Below, piece after piece: positions 1 to 11,957 of a DNA stretch of 64,000 bases. The stretch's first letter is position 1; the number at the start of each line of letters is the position of its first letter. Source of the DNA: Ophiosphaerella korrae (taxonomy: Eukaryota > Ascomycota > Dothideomycetes > Pleosporales > Phaeosphaeriaceae); contig JALNQF010000009.1 of NCBI GenBank assembly GCA_028456385.1, positions 62,001 through 126,000 on the forward strand, read 5' to 3'. The notes beneath the pieces are model-generated. The model had not been told where the DNA came from. It saw only the letters and a list, made by a program, of their open reading frames with translations, and did no database searches. The position numbers and the translations under genes were made by a program.

Positions 1-305
1 GCTCTTCTTGTATATCAAGGGTTTGTGTCGTTAAAGTCTACATTGACACTGCTGCCCGAATGTTATGTTGAGCATGTCACAACCAAAAACCTTAGTCATA
101 AAACACAGTACAAAAACCCATGGACATCATTTTGCAATCACTTAATTATTCCTAATCCTACACACCATCCAGTAAACTCCGTTGATACCAGAAGTCGAAC
201 AACGGCCCCTCAAATCCCGTTCTGAAATCATTAGACTTTTCATGCACATGTCGAAAAGGTAGCAATGCTACGCAGACAACAATCTCACTCAAGAAGCAAG
301 GATAC
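1..305. other. intergenic, downstream of TRM4
   Basis: No gene is recognised here. The reading frames are short and none resembles a known family. The stretch probably holds the 3' untranslated region of the methyltransferase gene that ends at 306. Confidence 0.5.
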
Positions 306-2888
306 TCATGCATCGCCCCCAATGTCAATGAGAATGCCTTCTTTGTACCCACCATCCATCTCCACATCACCATTCATGCCTGAATCCTTCCCCCGGTCTG
401 CCTCTTCTTCGACCAGCCTCTGTTTCTCTGCTTTGGCCTTGTCGGCAACATGGTTGATGATCTCCGCGTCGCTCTCATTGTACAGCCTCAACAGCATGGC
501 CCTGCGATCGTCCCTGTCCACCATAAGGTTGGCACTGCTAGGATGTCGCCACAGTGGGAGAACCATGCGGAAGGGGATGCCTTGGGCATCATTTTGCTCT
601 ATGCGTACGAAGCAGCATCCAATGTCCATACTTTGTAGTTGGTCGCCAACTTCGCCTAGTGCATGCTCCCCCTCCCTTGGTAGTTTAGGGAACATTTCTA
701 TAGTAAGCTGGTGGAGGGTGTTCTTGGAAGTGCATTCTACAATGCGCTTTGTTGCCCACGGCTCAACTATACGAATGCCCTCATTTTGAAGTCGCCATGG
801 AGCATGATTGTAGTCTTTGTCCTTCATTTTGTGGGCGACGAACATGACCACGCCACAGTGTATGAATTTCATGCCTCGGTCTTTGTTCTGTTGAAGGATG
901 GATTTCGCCAATGCGGACGTGTAGTAGATTTTGTTGAGTGTGAGACCTTCTCTGTTTTTGACCATGAAACGATCGCGTGGAAAGCGCTTCGAGATGCCAA
1001 AGAAAGACATGATCGAGGTGATGACCTCGTCATCAGAAGGGAGGTATTCGAAGTATTCCTTATTCTGGCTCTGGTTTTCAGGTTTTAACCTGGCATCTGT
1101 AACCCCAGCTGCGATGGCTGAGTGCGAACCATTGATTGCATTTAGCTTTGGTGCTAACCCATTTCCTGTAGGTTTAGCAAGCGCCTCATCATTTGTCTTG
1201 GTTTTTTTCAAAGGCGCTTCCTCTTCAGGCTCGTCCAACTTACGCTTTAAAGAAGCGGTACTTTCAACGTCATTATCGGTGTCGCCTTGAGTAGTGTCGG
1301 CCTTGATGCTATTTTCCTCTGGTGTCAGGGAAGAGGAAGCGGTTGCTTTGTTCTGAGATTTTGGCGCCTTGGTAGGACCATCTGGGGTTGGTATTTGTGC
1401 CACTTTGATATCATCAAGTTTTTCGATGACAGCAATAAAAAAGCCTCCAGTGTCTTGTAAATGAGGATACACCCTTATGCAGCGCTCGAGTGGGATGCGC
1501 TCGCTTTCCGATGGAGCGATGGGTGGGAAGCAAGTAGGACCGATTTTGTTCGAAAAGGCTAGCGGAGGTTCGTCGGCCTCACACTTGGCTTTTGTTCTCT
1601 GGAAAGCCTCCCACGAAGTAAACATGTGGTATTCTTTCTTTTCTGTCCCGGGCGCTTGGGTTAAATCAAGCACTTTCCAGGCTACTAGACCAGGCCGACG
1701 CTTCAGATCTGGCAGTACATCAGAACAATCTACGAGTTGAACCTTGGCGTTGCCACCGCAAGCCTCGATGGCCGCGGCAACTACAGCCTCATTCTCAACG
1801 GGATTCATGCTGCAGGTTGAGTAGACCAAACGCCCACCTTTCTTCAGCATCTGCAAACCTCTGAAGAGAATGCGCAACTGAAGATTGTGCAGACCGAGAG
1901 CGTCCCTAGGTGTCCATTTCTTCCATATGTTAGGATTCTTGCGCGTTGTACCGTCACCACTGCAGGGCACGTCGGCCAATATACGGTCAAACTTTAGATA
2001 GCTCTTCTGTTGACCTGTGCTTGGCAACTCAATAGAAGGGAATATGGATGCATCGTGTTGCGTGACGATTAGGTTAGGGAAGTTGAGGCGCTTGACTTGG
2101 TGCACCAACATGCCGGCGCGTTTGTAATCAGTGTCATTTGCGATAAGTAGACCAGTCGAGCGTCCATCGTCACTGTAGTCGCCTTCCTCGCTGCTGTCCG
2201 TGGATTCACCCTTGGAAGCCCTGGCGACACGCTCCTCTTCATCACCGTGGATCATCTCCGCCAGCTGTGCGGACTTGCTACCGGGAGCTGCGCACATGTC
2301 TAAGACTACCATGCCTGGCTTCACATCGAGGAAGTGAGGTGGGACCATGCTGACAACTTCTTGCCTGCTAATGTTGCCCGATGCGGCTTCAGTGACGAGG
2401 AATTTCTGGAAGTCTGCGAAGGGCGCATGTCGTCTGATGACCTTCCTGTGCGTCTTCATGTGCCAGACCAGCTCGTCGGGAAAGGCTTTGACGGGCTCTG
2501 GTGGAGGGACTGGTTTGCCCTCGAAGTTCTTGCCGGCAAACGCAGGGACGTATCGCTCCTTGAAGATTTCGCGTACCGCTAGGGCGTCAGACTTTGTGCC
2601 TGTGAAGCGGAAGCTGTTGGGTAAGTCGGTCTTCATGGCTGTCAACATGTCCTTGATCTCGGTCTTGTCCACGAAATCACTGCTGCCGTAGTAGGCTTCG
2701 AACGCATCATTCTCACGCGGAGTTTCTGACCATGGCTGCGATCTGGTATCTCTACCGCCGCCGCCACCACCACCACCGCCACCTCGGCCTTTGCCTTTGC
2801 CGCCAAATTTGCGACCGCCGCCCTGTTCGGATTAGCGGTAGCGGTGCTACAATGGACAATATTCACTCACGCCGCGTCCTCGTCCCAT
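306..2888 (-). CDS. TRM4: tRNA (cytosine-5)-methyltransferase, Trm4/Ncl1 (NSUN2 family)
   Basis: SAM-dependent RNA methyltransferase that makes m5C in tRNA, normally in the nucleus. Two exons: 2888-2871 and 2822-306, with a 48-nt intron (GTGAGT..ACAG); 844 residues. The start is ATG at 2888; the exon-2 frame alone has no early ATG. Exon 1 and the start of exon 2 give a Gly/Arg/Lys-rich, RNA-binding-like N-terminus with a run of nine Gly, followed by a conserved segment near residues 40-75. The SAM motif DMCAAPGSKS lies near 181-190. Motif IV DVPCSGDG (Cys about 293) and motif VI YSTCSMNP (Cys about 343) carry the two Cys expected for an RNA m5C enzyme. The C-terminal 300 residues are less conserved and partly acidic, as in the family. 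Its promoter is shared with RPL7. Assignment is secure from the motif order and length. Confidence 0.94.
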
Positions 2889-3169
2889 TGCTGCTGGTAC
2901 TGAGTGTATGGGGAAAAGGATTGATGTGCAGGTGCAGGTGCAGGTGCAGTTCGTGAGTTGCAGGTGTCGCAAGCTCCAAGCTGGAGAAAATCGAGGAGCT
3001 AGAGAGCTCAGCGAGCAAGGCGGCACGGTATTGGTGGGGTGTTTGCCTGCAGCTAGTTTGCGCAGAATCTTGGCGTGGTCCGAGCGCGCACATGCATTTT
3101 GGCTCTCGCCTCGCCCGGATTTCTCTCTTCAGCTTCGACAACCACCAAGCCCAACTAACCAACAGCACA
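2889..3169. promoter_or_regulatory. bidirectional promoter between TRM4 and RPL7
   Basis: The two start codons face away from each other across 281 bp, so both upstream regions must share this space. It contains a short hexamer repeat near the TRM4 side and a CT-rich stretch just upstream of the RPL7 start, as is common for ribosomal protein genes in fungi. No specific factor site was identified. Confidence 0.55.
2927..2949. repeat. hexamer tandem repeat (TGCAGG)n
   Basis: Nearly four perfect copies of TGCAGG lie in the TRM4/RPL7 intergenic region. It is a short tandem repeat likely to vary in length between strains. No function is implied. Confidence 0.85.
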
Positions 3170-4099
3170 ATGGCCAAGTCAGCGTAAGCATCTTGAATCT
3201 CCTATGCCACCCTGCCTATCCTAATGACTGCCATCTAGCCCCCACAGCATCTCCTCCAAGGACATTGAGGTCCCGGAGTCGATTCTCAAGAAGCAGAAGC
3301 AAAACCAGAAGCTGAACGACCAGCGTGCGGCCGATACACAGAAGAAGCGTGAGGTGCGATAGTTTCTCTCCCGTGATCTGCGAAAGCGGATAGGAGTATC
3401 ACAGTTGGCTAAGACTCTCTTAGGCCAACAAGAAGAAGCGTGAGACCATCTTCAAGCGCGCCGAAAAGTACCACCAGGAGTACGTTAAGGCCGAGCGCGA
3501 CATCATCGAGGCCAAGCGTGCCGCAAAGAAGGACAACTCCTTCTTCGTCCCCGCTGAGTCCAGGCTCGCCTTCGTTGTCCGCATCAAGGGGTACGCCATC
3601 CCTTTGCCTTACTAGCCTAGCTTGATTTAACTTTCATAGTATCAACAAGATCGACCCCAAGAAGCGCAAGACCCTGCAGCTCCTCCGTCTCCTTCAGATC
3701 AACAATGGTGTCTTCATCCGACTCACCAAGGCTACCACCGAGATGCTGAAGATCGTTGAACCCTTCGTCGCATACGGCTACCCCAACTTGAAGACTGTCC
3801 GTGAGCTCGTCTACAAGCGTGGCTACGGCAAGGTCAACAAGCAGCGCATTCCCATCACCGACAATGAGCTCATTGAGGAGAACCTCGGCAAGCTCGGTAT
3901 TGTCTGCGTCGAGGATCTCATCCACGAGATCTACACCGTTGGCCCCAACTTCAAGCAGGCCAGCAACTTCCTCTGGCCATTCAAGCTGTCATCGCCTACT
4001 GGCGGTTTCCGCCCCAGGAAGTTCAGGCACTTCATTGAGGGTGGTGATCTTGGTAACCGGGAAGAGTTCATCAACCAGCTTGTTGCTCGCATGAACTAA
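3170..4099 (+). CDS. RPL7: 60S ribosomal protein L7 (uL30)
   Basis: Component of the large cytosolic ribosomal subunit. Four exons: 3170-3183, 3239-3353, 3424-3590 and 3640-4099, giving 251 residues, the usual length for eukaryotic uL30. The N-terminal third is Lys/Arg-rich ([19 protein letters not shown]), followed by the uL30 core with [21 protein letters not shown] sequence (here [17 protein letters not shown]) and the end [18 protein letters not shown]. The first intron has two in-frame acceptors nine bases apart (after 3238 or after 3247), so the N-terminus may be three residues shorter. Codon use is strongly biased to C-ending codons, as expected for a highly expressed gene. Confidence 0.97.
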
Positions 4100-4514
4100 G
4101 CTAAACCGGTGCTGGGTGGGCGGAGTTACGGGACGATACCACGAAGATCACGAATGTTGGTCTCACCTACTCTTCCATTGAAGAGTGAGGGCAGGCCGAG
4201 CCACATGCTCTGGTTAGCTTAGACAAGTCTTCCGCATTTCAAGCGAAGAAATAAAAAAGTTCAATCAACCTATCTACCATTTGTCGCTCGCCAATTGATT
4301 CTACCCGTTCGTGCGCGTCGAGTGACTGGACATCATGGAAGGTTACTTAAATAAATAATCATGTTTCGTATCACCAATCATTGTGCAGCACGACAGCTTT
4401 GCACTGCTACTCCTGGCCCTGCAGGAGAGAAATCTGCCCGTAAACTAAGCTAACTAGAAATCCACGGCGCATTTTGATACCTTAGGTGTGCAATATCGCC
4501 CATCCAGTAATCTA

Positions 4515-7500
4515 CTATATGAGCTTTACCCTGGTTGAAGGGCTGGATACAACTTGGCTCTTTCTTAATTTCGCAACACCAACTCTCCTGTAACAACCTT
4601 CGTAACTTTTCCCAGTCGATTTGACAACCAGCACATAGCATGTTGGCTCTTCTCCCTCGTCGTGAGGCTCTTTACTTGTTCCCACGATGACACATTTGAA
4701 ATGCTGACCGAATTGACAATCGGCCTCGTCCAAAGTAAGCTCCGCATTTCTCTGGTCCACAAAGTCGTATCCTGTTGCAAGCAGCTTTACTGGAGGTTCA
4801 TCAGGGCCCGAGAGACTACCGTTTTCTTCCTTGAATGGGGACTCAATGTCCTCAGCCCAATTAACCTGAGCATAAGGAATATCCATGTATCTGATTCCTC
4901 CTTCGTACGACACGCACGACCATGATGGGGCACATTCGCCGGGAGATTTGCCAATCATTTTCAGGTACTTGTCCGCTCTCTTCCAAAGCAAGGAGCGATG
5001 GAGGTAGAGGTCAAAGATACCAAATCTGCCAGTGGTATTGAGCGTTTTGATCAATCGCCTTTCCAATCCTCGGATCGCGATTGGACGGTCGTTGATGAAG
5101 GACAGTGCTAGGTTGGAGTATCGGGTATATAGGTCTTGAAGGAGCTCGATTCGCATGCCCTTGATGTACGATTCGACTGCTCGGGGGAAGTTGGCATCGC
5201 CGAGGAAGGAGGCTTTTCGACTGCGGTGGCGTTAGTTGGAGTGTTAAGGTTGAAGTTGAAAGATAGGGTGTACCTACTTTTTCATTTTGGTCAGCGTTTC
5301 ACACCTCACGCCTCCTCCGCATTCCCAGTAGCACTGCTTCTCGGTAAAGTGGATGATCCTTCGGGACAAGGCTCGCTCCTGTAGAACCCATCCACGATTG
5401 TTGAGGCCTGCCTGATCGACGTCCATGTGGACGTTGTCGATGGGTTCGCAGACGAAGTAAGAAGCATTGTTTTTGACAAGACGTATACACTTCCTTTCGG
5501 GGCGTCGTTTGAGGAATCCATCATTGCTTCCAGTGGCGCAGGTTGCTGCGATAGTCGCGTAAGCAGAGGAATATACTTGCTCCATGAGTTTGGATTCGTG
5601 ATCCCAGTCGTCTAGATCATCTTGGATAATACAAAGAGAATCAATCCAGAGATATTTTAAGTTGAGATTTCGTGTTATCCAGACGGCTTCTTGGAATGTC
5701 TTTGGAAGAGTAGTGACCTTTACGCCCCGTTTTAAGGAGTTTAGATTTGATCTGATTGTACAGAATCTTTTGTGTATGGCTGGCGATCCCCATTGATGCG
5801 ACAGTGCTAGATATTTGCCTGTTGTGTAATGCCCTCGGTCAAAGCAAATCAATCGTACAAAGTTCGACTGCTTGTTCCCAACATCAATAACTCTAGTAGG
5901 AAGAAATTTATCATCTCCAGGTAAGCATTCGTGCTCCTCGTCGCAATTACGAATCCAAGCTGATATGATGCTCATATTGAACTGACTTCCAGGTTCGGCG
6001 AGTCTTGGTAAGCTTAATTGAAATCCTGAAAGTTCGCTTTCGAATTTAGGGGTAGTGTAGAGCGAAGCAATAAGTCGACCACCAGGTAGAGATTTACATA
6101 CTATTGCAGAACCGATGCGGGAGAACTCTATAAGAGAACTAGCTGAGAAAACGTGGTCTAGAATACCTTGATGTAATAGGTAACATAATACACACTTCTG
6201 TGAGTTCTCTTTCAGGCGTGCGTAAGTAACTTCAAATTTGCATTTCGTGTCCCAGAGCTCAAGCTCTTCACAATGCTTGCAAATATTTGGTGTGATTTGC
6301 CGATAAAGATTTACGCTATGTGCATCGAGTTCACCCAAGAGCTCCCGAGCGATTTCATCATCCGCGCCGTACTCCCACTGATCGTCAAGGGGAGGCTGTG
6401 CGATATCATTCCAAGGTTAGTTGCCTGGCGTGGTGAGATGAGGGAGTTGGGTATGGGGGCGTACCTGGATTCTGTATTCCGTCGTATTCTATTTATTATC
6501 TTAACGACTGAATACTTCCAACATGATCGTCTAGCAATCTATTTACATACCTCTCGATGTTGCGTGTTCGTTGTATTCCGGTTCATTGCGTCTGCAGCCG
6601 TAAGATTGTTCCTGAATTCACTTGGTCCTGGCTCTGACGGTTTTTTCCCGCTGAAGTTCATCCACTCAATTTTAGTTTTATTCTGCATATCCGCAGTTGC
6701 TCTTCTGTAGATTTTTGGAATTTCTGAATTCGCTTCTTTGGCCTCAGCACGGGGTTGATCAAGCGAAATTGTTGAAAATTCGCCTTGACTTGGGATAGTC
6801 GCTGCCCGAATAACAAGCTTTATCTTTGCTTGGTCTTTGCTCGGCGTGCCTTGCTCTTCTTCATCCTGCGTCTCATCAATGGCCTCCCCCTTTGGCGTAT
6901 TGGTTGTCAAGATTTTACCGATTTTTGTGTTCAGAAGTCTCCCGACGACGAATTCCAGCAGCAATCGAAGCGCTGAGCCAGTCGAGCAGCGTTCGTCTTT
7001 TCTAATATATTCGATCCAGCCCAAAACAACCCTATTTAGTATTGCTTTCTTGCGAGAATCGAGTTCGTAGAAAAAATTGCTACCACTGGTAGACAAAGAT
7101 TTACTAAACCCGGCCAGCTCATCCGGGCCATATAGAAGCCAGATGATGAACTCAAAGTATATGCAGCCCATCGACCATATGTCATACCTTCGTGATCTTC
7201 CCATTTCTCGATTTTGATCAAGCTCAGTTTCTGGGGGCTCATACTTCAGAGTACCGCTGTGAGTACTAGTCTTATGTTTCCTCTCTGATGTGGCAGTGGT
7301 ATGATGTCTTGTGAGACCAAAATCGGAGATGACGAGGATGCAAGGTGAGTAGTCCTCCTTTGTTAGTGGTTCTTTGATCCTCATGTCACCAATCTGATTA
7401 AAACAGAGAATATTCTCTGGCTTTAAATCCCCATGGCGCCAGGAATCTGGAGAGCCCGAAACATTATGCAAGCTATCGATTGCATCAGTAAGACCACATA

Positions 7501-8480
7501 TCTGGACAAACATCCATTTGACGAGTTGAGGTTTGAGTTCCCGGTGAACAGATTTCTGCTTCCAAAATTCTCGTAGATTGCCAAGTCCGGCCCATGGAGA
7601 CATGATATAACGGCATTCTCCCCAAGTATAGTATGCAATAGCTCTAATCAAATGGGGGTGGTTCTTATCTCGGAGCATCTCGAGAGCTTTCGCTTCATCA
7701 TTAGCTGTTTGTTCATATTGTTCACAGCTCAGAGACCCTTGCTTAATGAGCTTCACAGCTACAATCGGATGCTCTTTAGGGCCACTCGTGATACCCTGGA
7801 ATTGCAGTCAGGGATAAATGACCGTAGCAGGAATAAGTAGAACTAACAACTCTGGATTCCATCTGCAGATGATCTCGGTGGATCTGGCGTTTATCGACTC
7901 GGCTGAAATTGGAATCATGGAAGCTCCCCAGCTCTTCCGGCATCTTGATAAAAGGCATGGAGCACTGCTCGTGAATTGTCTGGCGGAACGACCTCTCGCT
8001 GAAGATAGGGCTGACGAACGGCCATTGTGTGTACTGAAAGAAAAAATGTTGACGGTCCCAGTGCCAGATCTCCTCGTCGAATGTGTTTTTGAGGACCTTT
8101 GATACTGTTTCCTCAGAGGGTTTAGGGAATGATTCGATTGCACCCGTATCTTCTCTGCGATAAACAGGGAGCATATCGTCTGTAAATTGATTTTGGAACA
8201 TATGTGTAATTATTTCGATGTCTTTGCACAATATCAGTGCTGCAAATATCTTCTTTGCTTTCTTGCAGATATATTGCGTCAGTTTACTCCCAATAGTGTC
8301 AATACCGGATTGTCGGAGCATTTCGGAAACTACCTCTTCGCGAATCAATTCCTCGAGCACGCCAATCGGATAGTATTGTTTCGTCGAACAGGGATTTTTC
8401 AGTCCTGACGGAACCATCTCCTGGTCCATACCTCGAAGCGTCAATCTTTGAAGAGGATCACGTCTGGTAATTTCCGGCAT
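4515..8480 (-). CDS. protein kinase-HET domain fusion protein
   Basis: Five exons: 8480-7848, 7795-6551, 6488-6465 (24 nt), 6395-5278 and 5220-4515, giving 1241 residues. Introns are phase 0, 0, 0 and 2 with normal GT..AG ends. Start is ATG at 8480. Residues 1-211 match no family I know. Residues about 212-480 are a Ser/Thr-type kinase: AVKLIK Lys about 226, RHGDLKPENIL (catalytic HGD replacing HRD) about 331-341, DFG about 369-371, YEPPE and a DIWSMGC segment. There is no clear Gly-rich loop. After a linker, a HET domain follows: W..C..H..C segment, YLALSHQWG about 829, LWIDSLCIIQDD about 883-894, GWVLQERALS about 969-978. HET domains act in fungal non-self recognition and cell death; a kinase fused upstream suggests a signal sensor coupled to that output (inference). 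If the splicing at 6551-6395 were wrong, two adjacent genes would result, but the HET part then lacks an ATG. Confidence 0.8.
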
Positions 8481-10929
8481 CTTTGTAGTCTAATTTCCAG
8501 GTTTCTAAGACCTCGATGTTTTAGTCAAACCTGTGGCCCAATATTCAAAAAAAATTGCACAGCTCCTTGAAAGGAAGAAGAAGAGAGTCGTGGAGGGCCT
8601 TGTATGTGGGTAAGTATCCTCCGATTCACACCTCTGATAAACGCTGGGGTGTTTGGACTCTTTCCCGTTGCTTTTTGTTAGCTAGAGTAATCAGATTTGT
8701 CGTACTACAATGTGAATCAGACTAAATTTGGTATGGATTCAAAGCTGGTGGGGTTTAGAAGAGGCAGAGATAGAGGAAAATACCTGATAGATTGACCGGG
8801 ATAAACTTAACAACGTAGTACATCATGATCTTGGCAGTCAGGTCATCAGGACTTGCAGATGTGTTGGCTGGGAACAAGCAACGGGGACAGTCAATTACAG
8901 TGCCCAATGGTATGTAACACTAGTAAATGAATACTGTGCCACGATTTGATTAGTGACCGATCTGTAGAGCATTTCTTTGGTAAGTCATTAGGGTACATTG
9001 GTCAAGGGTTAGCGTCGATTAAAGCGCTGCCTGAACAGTTAGATGCAGAACCAGAAAAACAGGTTTCATCAAAGTTATATTTGCACGCCTAGCTGTGATT
9101 ACAGCTACAGAAACGCAAAAATAAGTGTAATTTTAAGGTCAGTGTCAGAAGGTTGTCAAATTGAAAGACCTCAAAGTATATCATGGAAGGCGGAAGCGGC
9201 ATGCTTCAAACTTGATATTTCAAATCATACTCCCGAGGTCTAACACTTCAGTAGTTGGCCCACAATCAACTCTTACTATCTGTGAACAGACTTACTTAAT
9301 CGAATATTAGTGTATGACATGGGGCACTGGCACTTTCTCGTCGTGTGGCGGGAACCCACATGGGTATTACCAGTTCCATTTGTGAACCCGTGTATGTAAA
9401 ACGCCAGGCTCATCAAACACCACGGGAAACTCGTGTTCGCTAGCGTTGTTGTTGTGCTACCATGCGTTTGGATCGTGAGCCGCTACGTAGCCGCCGCCCT
9501 AAAAAAGCAGGGCTACACTGGGTACTTGGTAACTATCTGCGTCATATTGAAAAGTAGGGTTGGGCAGGTGTACGCCCTATCAAAGTCTTTGATAGACTTG
9601 TTTGTTTGCTACGTTATGTTGCTAGGTAGGTAACGCAGTTGTTCTGAATATCAGGCTTTCCTGTTCACTTGTATCCAGGTGACCAATAGCTTCCTATATT
9701 GGTGCACGAGGAGAATAAATAAGGCGCCACGTATTGCAGAAGTACAGTGAAAACTAGCTCTCGTGCCAATCTTGGAAGATTATCCACTCTTCACGTCCTG
9801 CTAAATGCCCTTCGCATCTTTTGAGACGAGCTTGACCCCTGTACTATATGCTCTGGTGCGCACCAGGCCTTGCAAAGGTGAACAAAGCAATATTGGAAGA
9901 ACTGTTTCACCAACTCTATCATGCAGAAGAGAAAGGTGCCCCAGTGAGACGCAGGACTTTGTCGCTCAACGTACCCAGTGAAGTACCTAGGCAATTACCT
10001 AAGTAGTTCCAAACAAGTCAAAATTTCAAATTGAAAGAATCATTGAAGGCAATGGCTCAGTGAAAGAAGTCTTCATTTGAATACTCAAGATAGGCTCAAA
10101 GAGGAAAGAACCCGTGAGCTTCATGTCGCCCAGATGCTAGCTTGTCAAAATATGCGACACGCACGTATTTTTTCTTCATTCTCAACCTAGAACTAATCTT
10201 AGATGTAAGTGTAGAAATTATATGACATTCCTATTGCCGAGTCCCTCAGATCTGTACTTGAAGATATCTCGACCTTGAGTTGCTAAAGTTGTGGCATCGG
10301 TTTAGATTCTTTCTGTTTATACTTGTGCATAGACTGCCCACTGACTAGAGTCCTCTTGGGGAGAATCTCCATTTTTGTGAAAAACGTCTTGGCCTCGAAA
10401 TACTTTTCAGGCCTTACTTGAAACAACACGTTATAGAACAAAGTTCGGAGGCTCCCTAGTACTGGGTTCGTGGGTTCTCTAGAAGATTTGATGCCGTTTC
10501 AATGACTATAGAGTTAATTTCATAGTTGCTGTGATTGTTCTTACCATGGAACTAGTTATAATTGCTTGAAATAGTGCATTGTCTCTAAAACGCTGAGATA
10601 CTCATGCAGCCTTATCACTTGCCCGTTGTGGCCTGAAGCCCTTGGAGGCTTATTTTCTCTAGCCATGGGTACTGGAACTTAACTTGAGTTGCTCCTGGTG
10701 AGCTTGATAAATTTGTGTTTGCAAAAACCGCGTTGACAAGCTCCTTTTGCACGCAAGAGTTGTGTGAGGCACTTATGCAATTTTAAATAGAGTGTTATTT
10801 TATGGGATATGGAATTTGAGTGCTTAAGCTAGCGACGCTTGTCGAGAGATGCGGAAATGTTGGTGGTAGATTTCCAGGCCTCAAGTGTTGCTGGTCATCG
10901 AGATAGGTGAACGGACGCACCAATCCCCT
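8481..10929. other. gene-less stretch
   Basis: About 2.4 kb with stops in all frames at high density and no recognisable protein family. Composition is more AT-rich than the flanking genes. A few short hairpins are visible, for example a GCCCT/AGGGC stem near 9497-9514, but no complete mobile element, tRNA or rRNA was found. It probably includes the promoter of the kinase-HET gene next to 8480 and decayed repetitive DNA. Confidence 0.5.
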
Positions 10930-11560
10930 GTAATATTTATATCCTACACTACAATATCTGGCCACGCACTTGCCTAGCCAATCAAACTCACTACATTTTG
11001 AGATAAAACATTTCTAATCCTAGCTTCTTAATTTGAGATGTCCGATCAAATTACAGAGTAGCTATGCCTCGATAAACTAACATGAAGTCTACCAACATTT
11101 GTGCGAAGATTTGGAAGTAGATGAATGCAATGGGTCGAGAAATTTATACAACCCGTGCAAAACCACTAACGCATGCTTGTCTAGACATAGCAAAGGTTGA
11201 GTGGGAAGTGGATAGTATTGAGGATACCTCGGCTGCATTGAACCCGTGGTTGTAGCTTGCTTCGACATCATTTCATCTTGCACTGCAATATCTAGCGCCG
11301 GAGCAGTCCCATGAACGCGGCCAACTAGTTAACCTCAAGTATTTTAAGATAAATTCATTTCAGACTCTCATTTCTGGATATCATCATATAAAATAAATTA
11401 TGCGACGGCTATGAATATATCTTCACGAACTCATATAAAGTCCTCAAATGCGTGTCCGAAGGCTTGGAAATAAATAAATTTGATTGGTTGAGAAATCCTT
11501 ACAAAGGATTCCCTTACTTTGCACTGCAATTCCTAGCGCGTAAGAGCTGTTGGAAGGAAC
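10930..11560. repeat. diverged tandem repeat, unit about 330-360 bp
   Basis: Blocks recur in the same order: a CACTRCAATATCTRG motif (10947 and 11281), an ATTTT-RAGATAAA block (about 10996 and 11340), a GCGAAG/CCGAAG..TTGGAARTARATRAAT block followed by GGTYGAGAAAT (about 11102 and 11457), then again GCACTGCAATTCCTAGCGC at 11520 starting a third partial unit. Identity is only moderate, so the copies are old. A similar GCACTGCAATTCCTAGTGC sequence occurs near 37404. I do not recognise the family. Confidence 0.55.
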
Positions 11561-11957
11561 CCCCACCCAACCTATCTGACTAGAAACACCTTGCAATCCA
11601 TCAGGCCTACAATAGTACAGCTCTTATACACATCACAACACTATATTTTTTGTGTTCGTATGCATAGTATGTATCTGCCCTGGAGAATTCATACCGAAAT
11701 CTCATACGCAATTGAGGAGCTATGTTGGAACTGGAGTTCTTGGATATGGTCAACTCAACTTCGCTGGCTACGAAAATGATATCTTGCGATGCACGCACCT
11801 GACGCAAGACAAAAAACCCTCAAATAAAATGTTTGGGCGAAGGGAAAAAAAAAGCATACACAACCAATCTCGCCATGCCAAATACAACCCAACCCTAGAT
11901 CCTTTCCAATCCTAGAACAAAACCAAATCATGCAACAACCCAACACAGTACAAAACC
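11561..11957. other. intergenic, downstream of RSM1
   Basis: No gene is recognised. It contains part of a third degenerate repeat unit at its left end and AT-rich sequence likely to be the 3' untranslated region of the RSM1 gene. Confidence 0.45.

Noticed and set aside
6338..6539. Kinase and HET as two separate adjacent genes
   Set aside because: The HET frame has no ATG before its conserved core, and three phase-matched introns join it cleanly to the kinase frame.
9433..9633. 66-codon frame with hydrophobic residues in the gene-less region
   Set aside because: Starts at a non-ATG codon, has no family similarity and sits in AT-rich decayed sequence.
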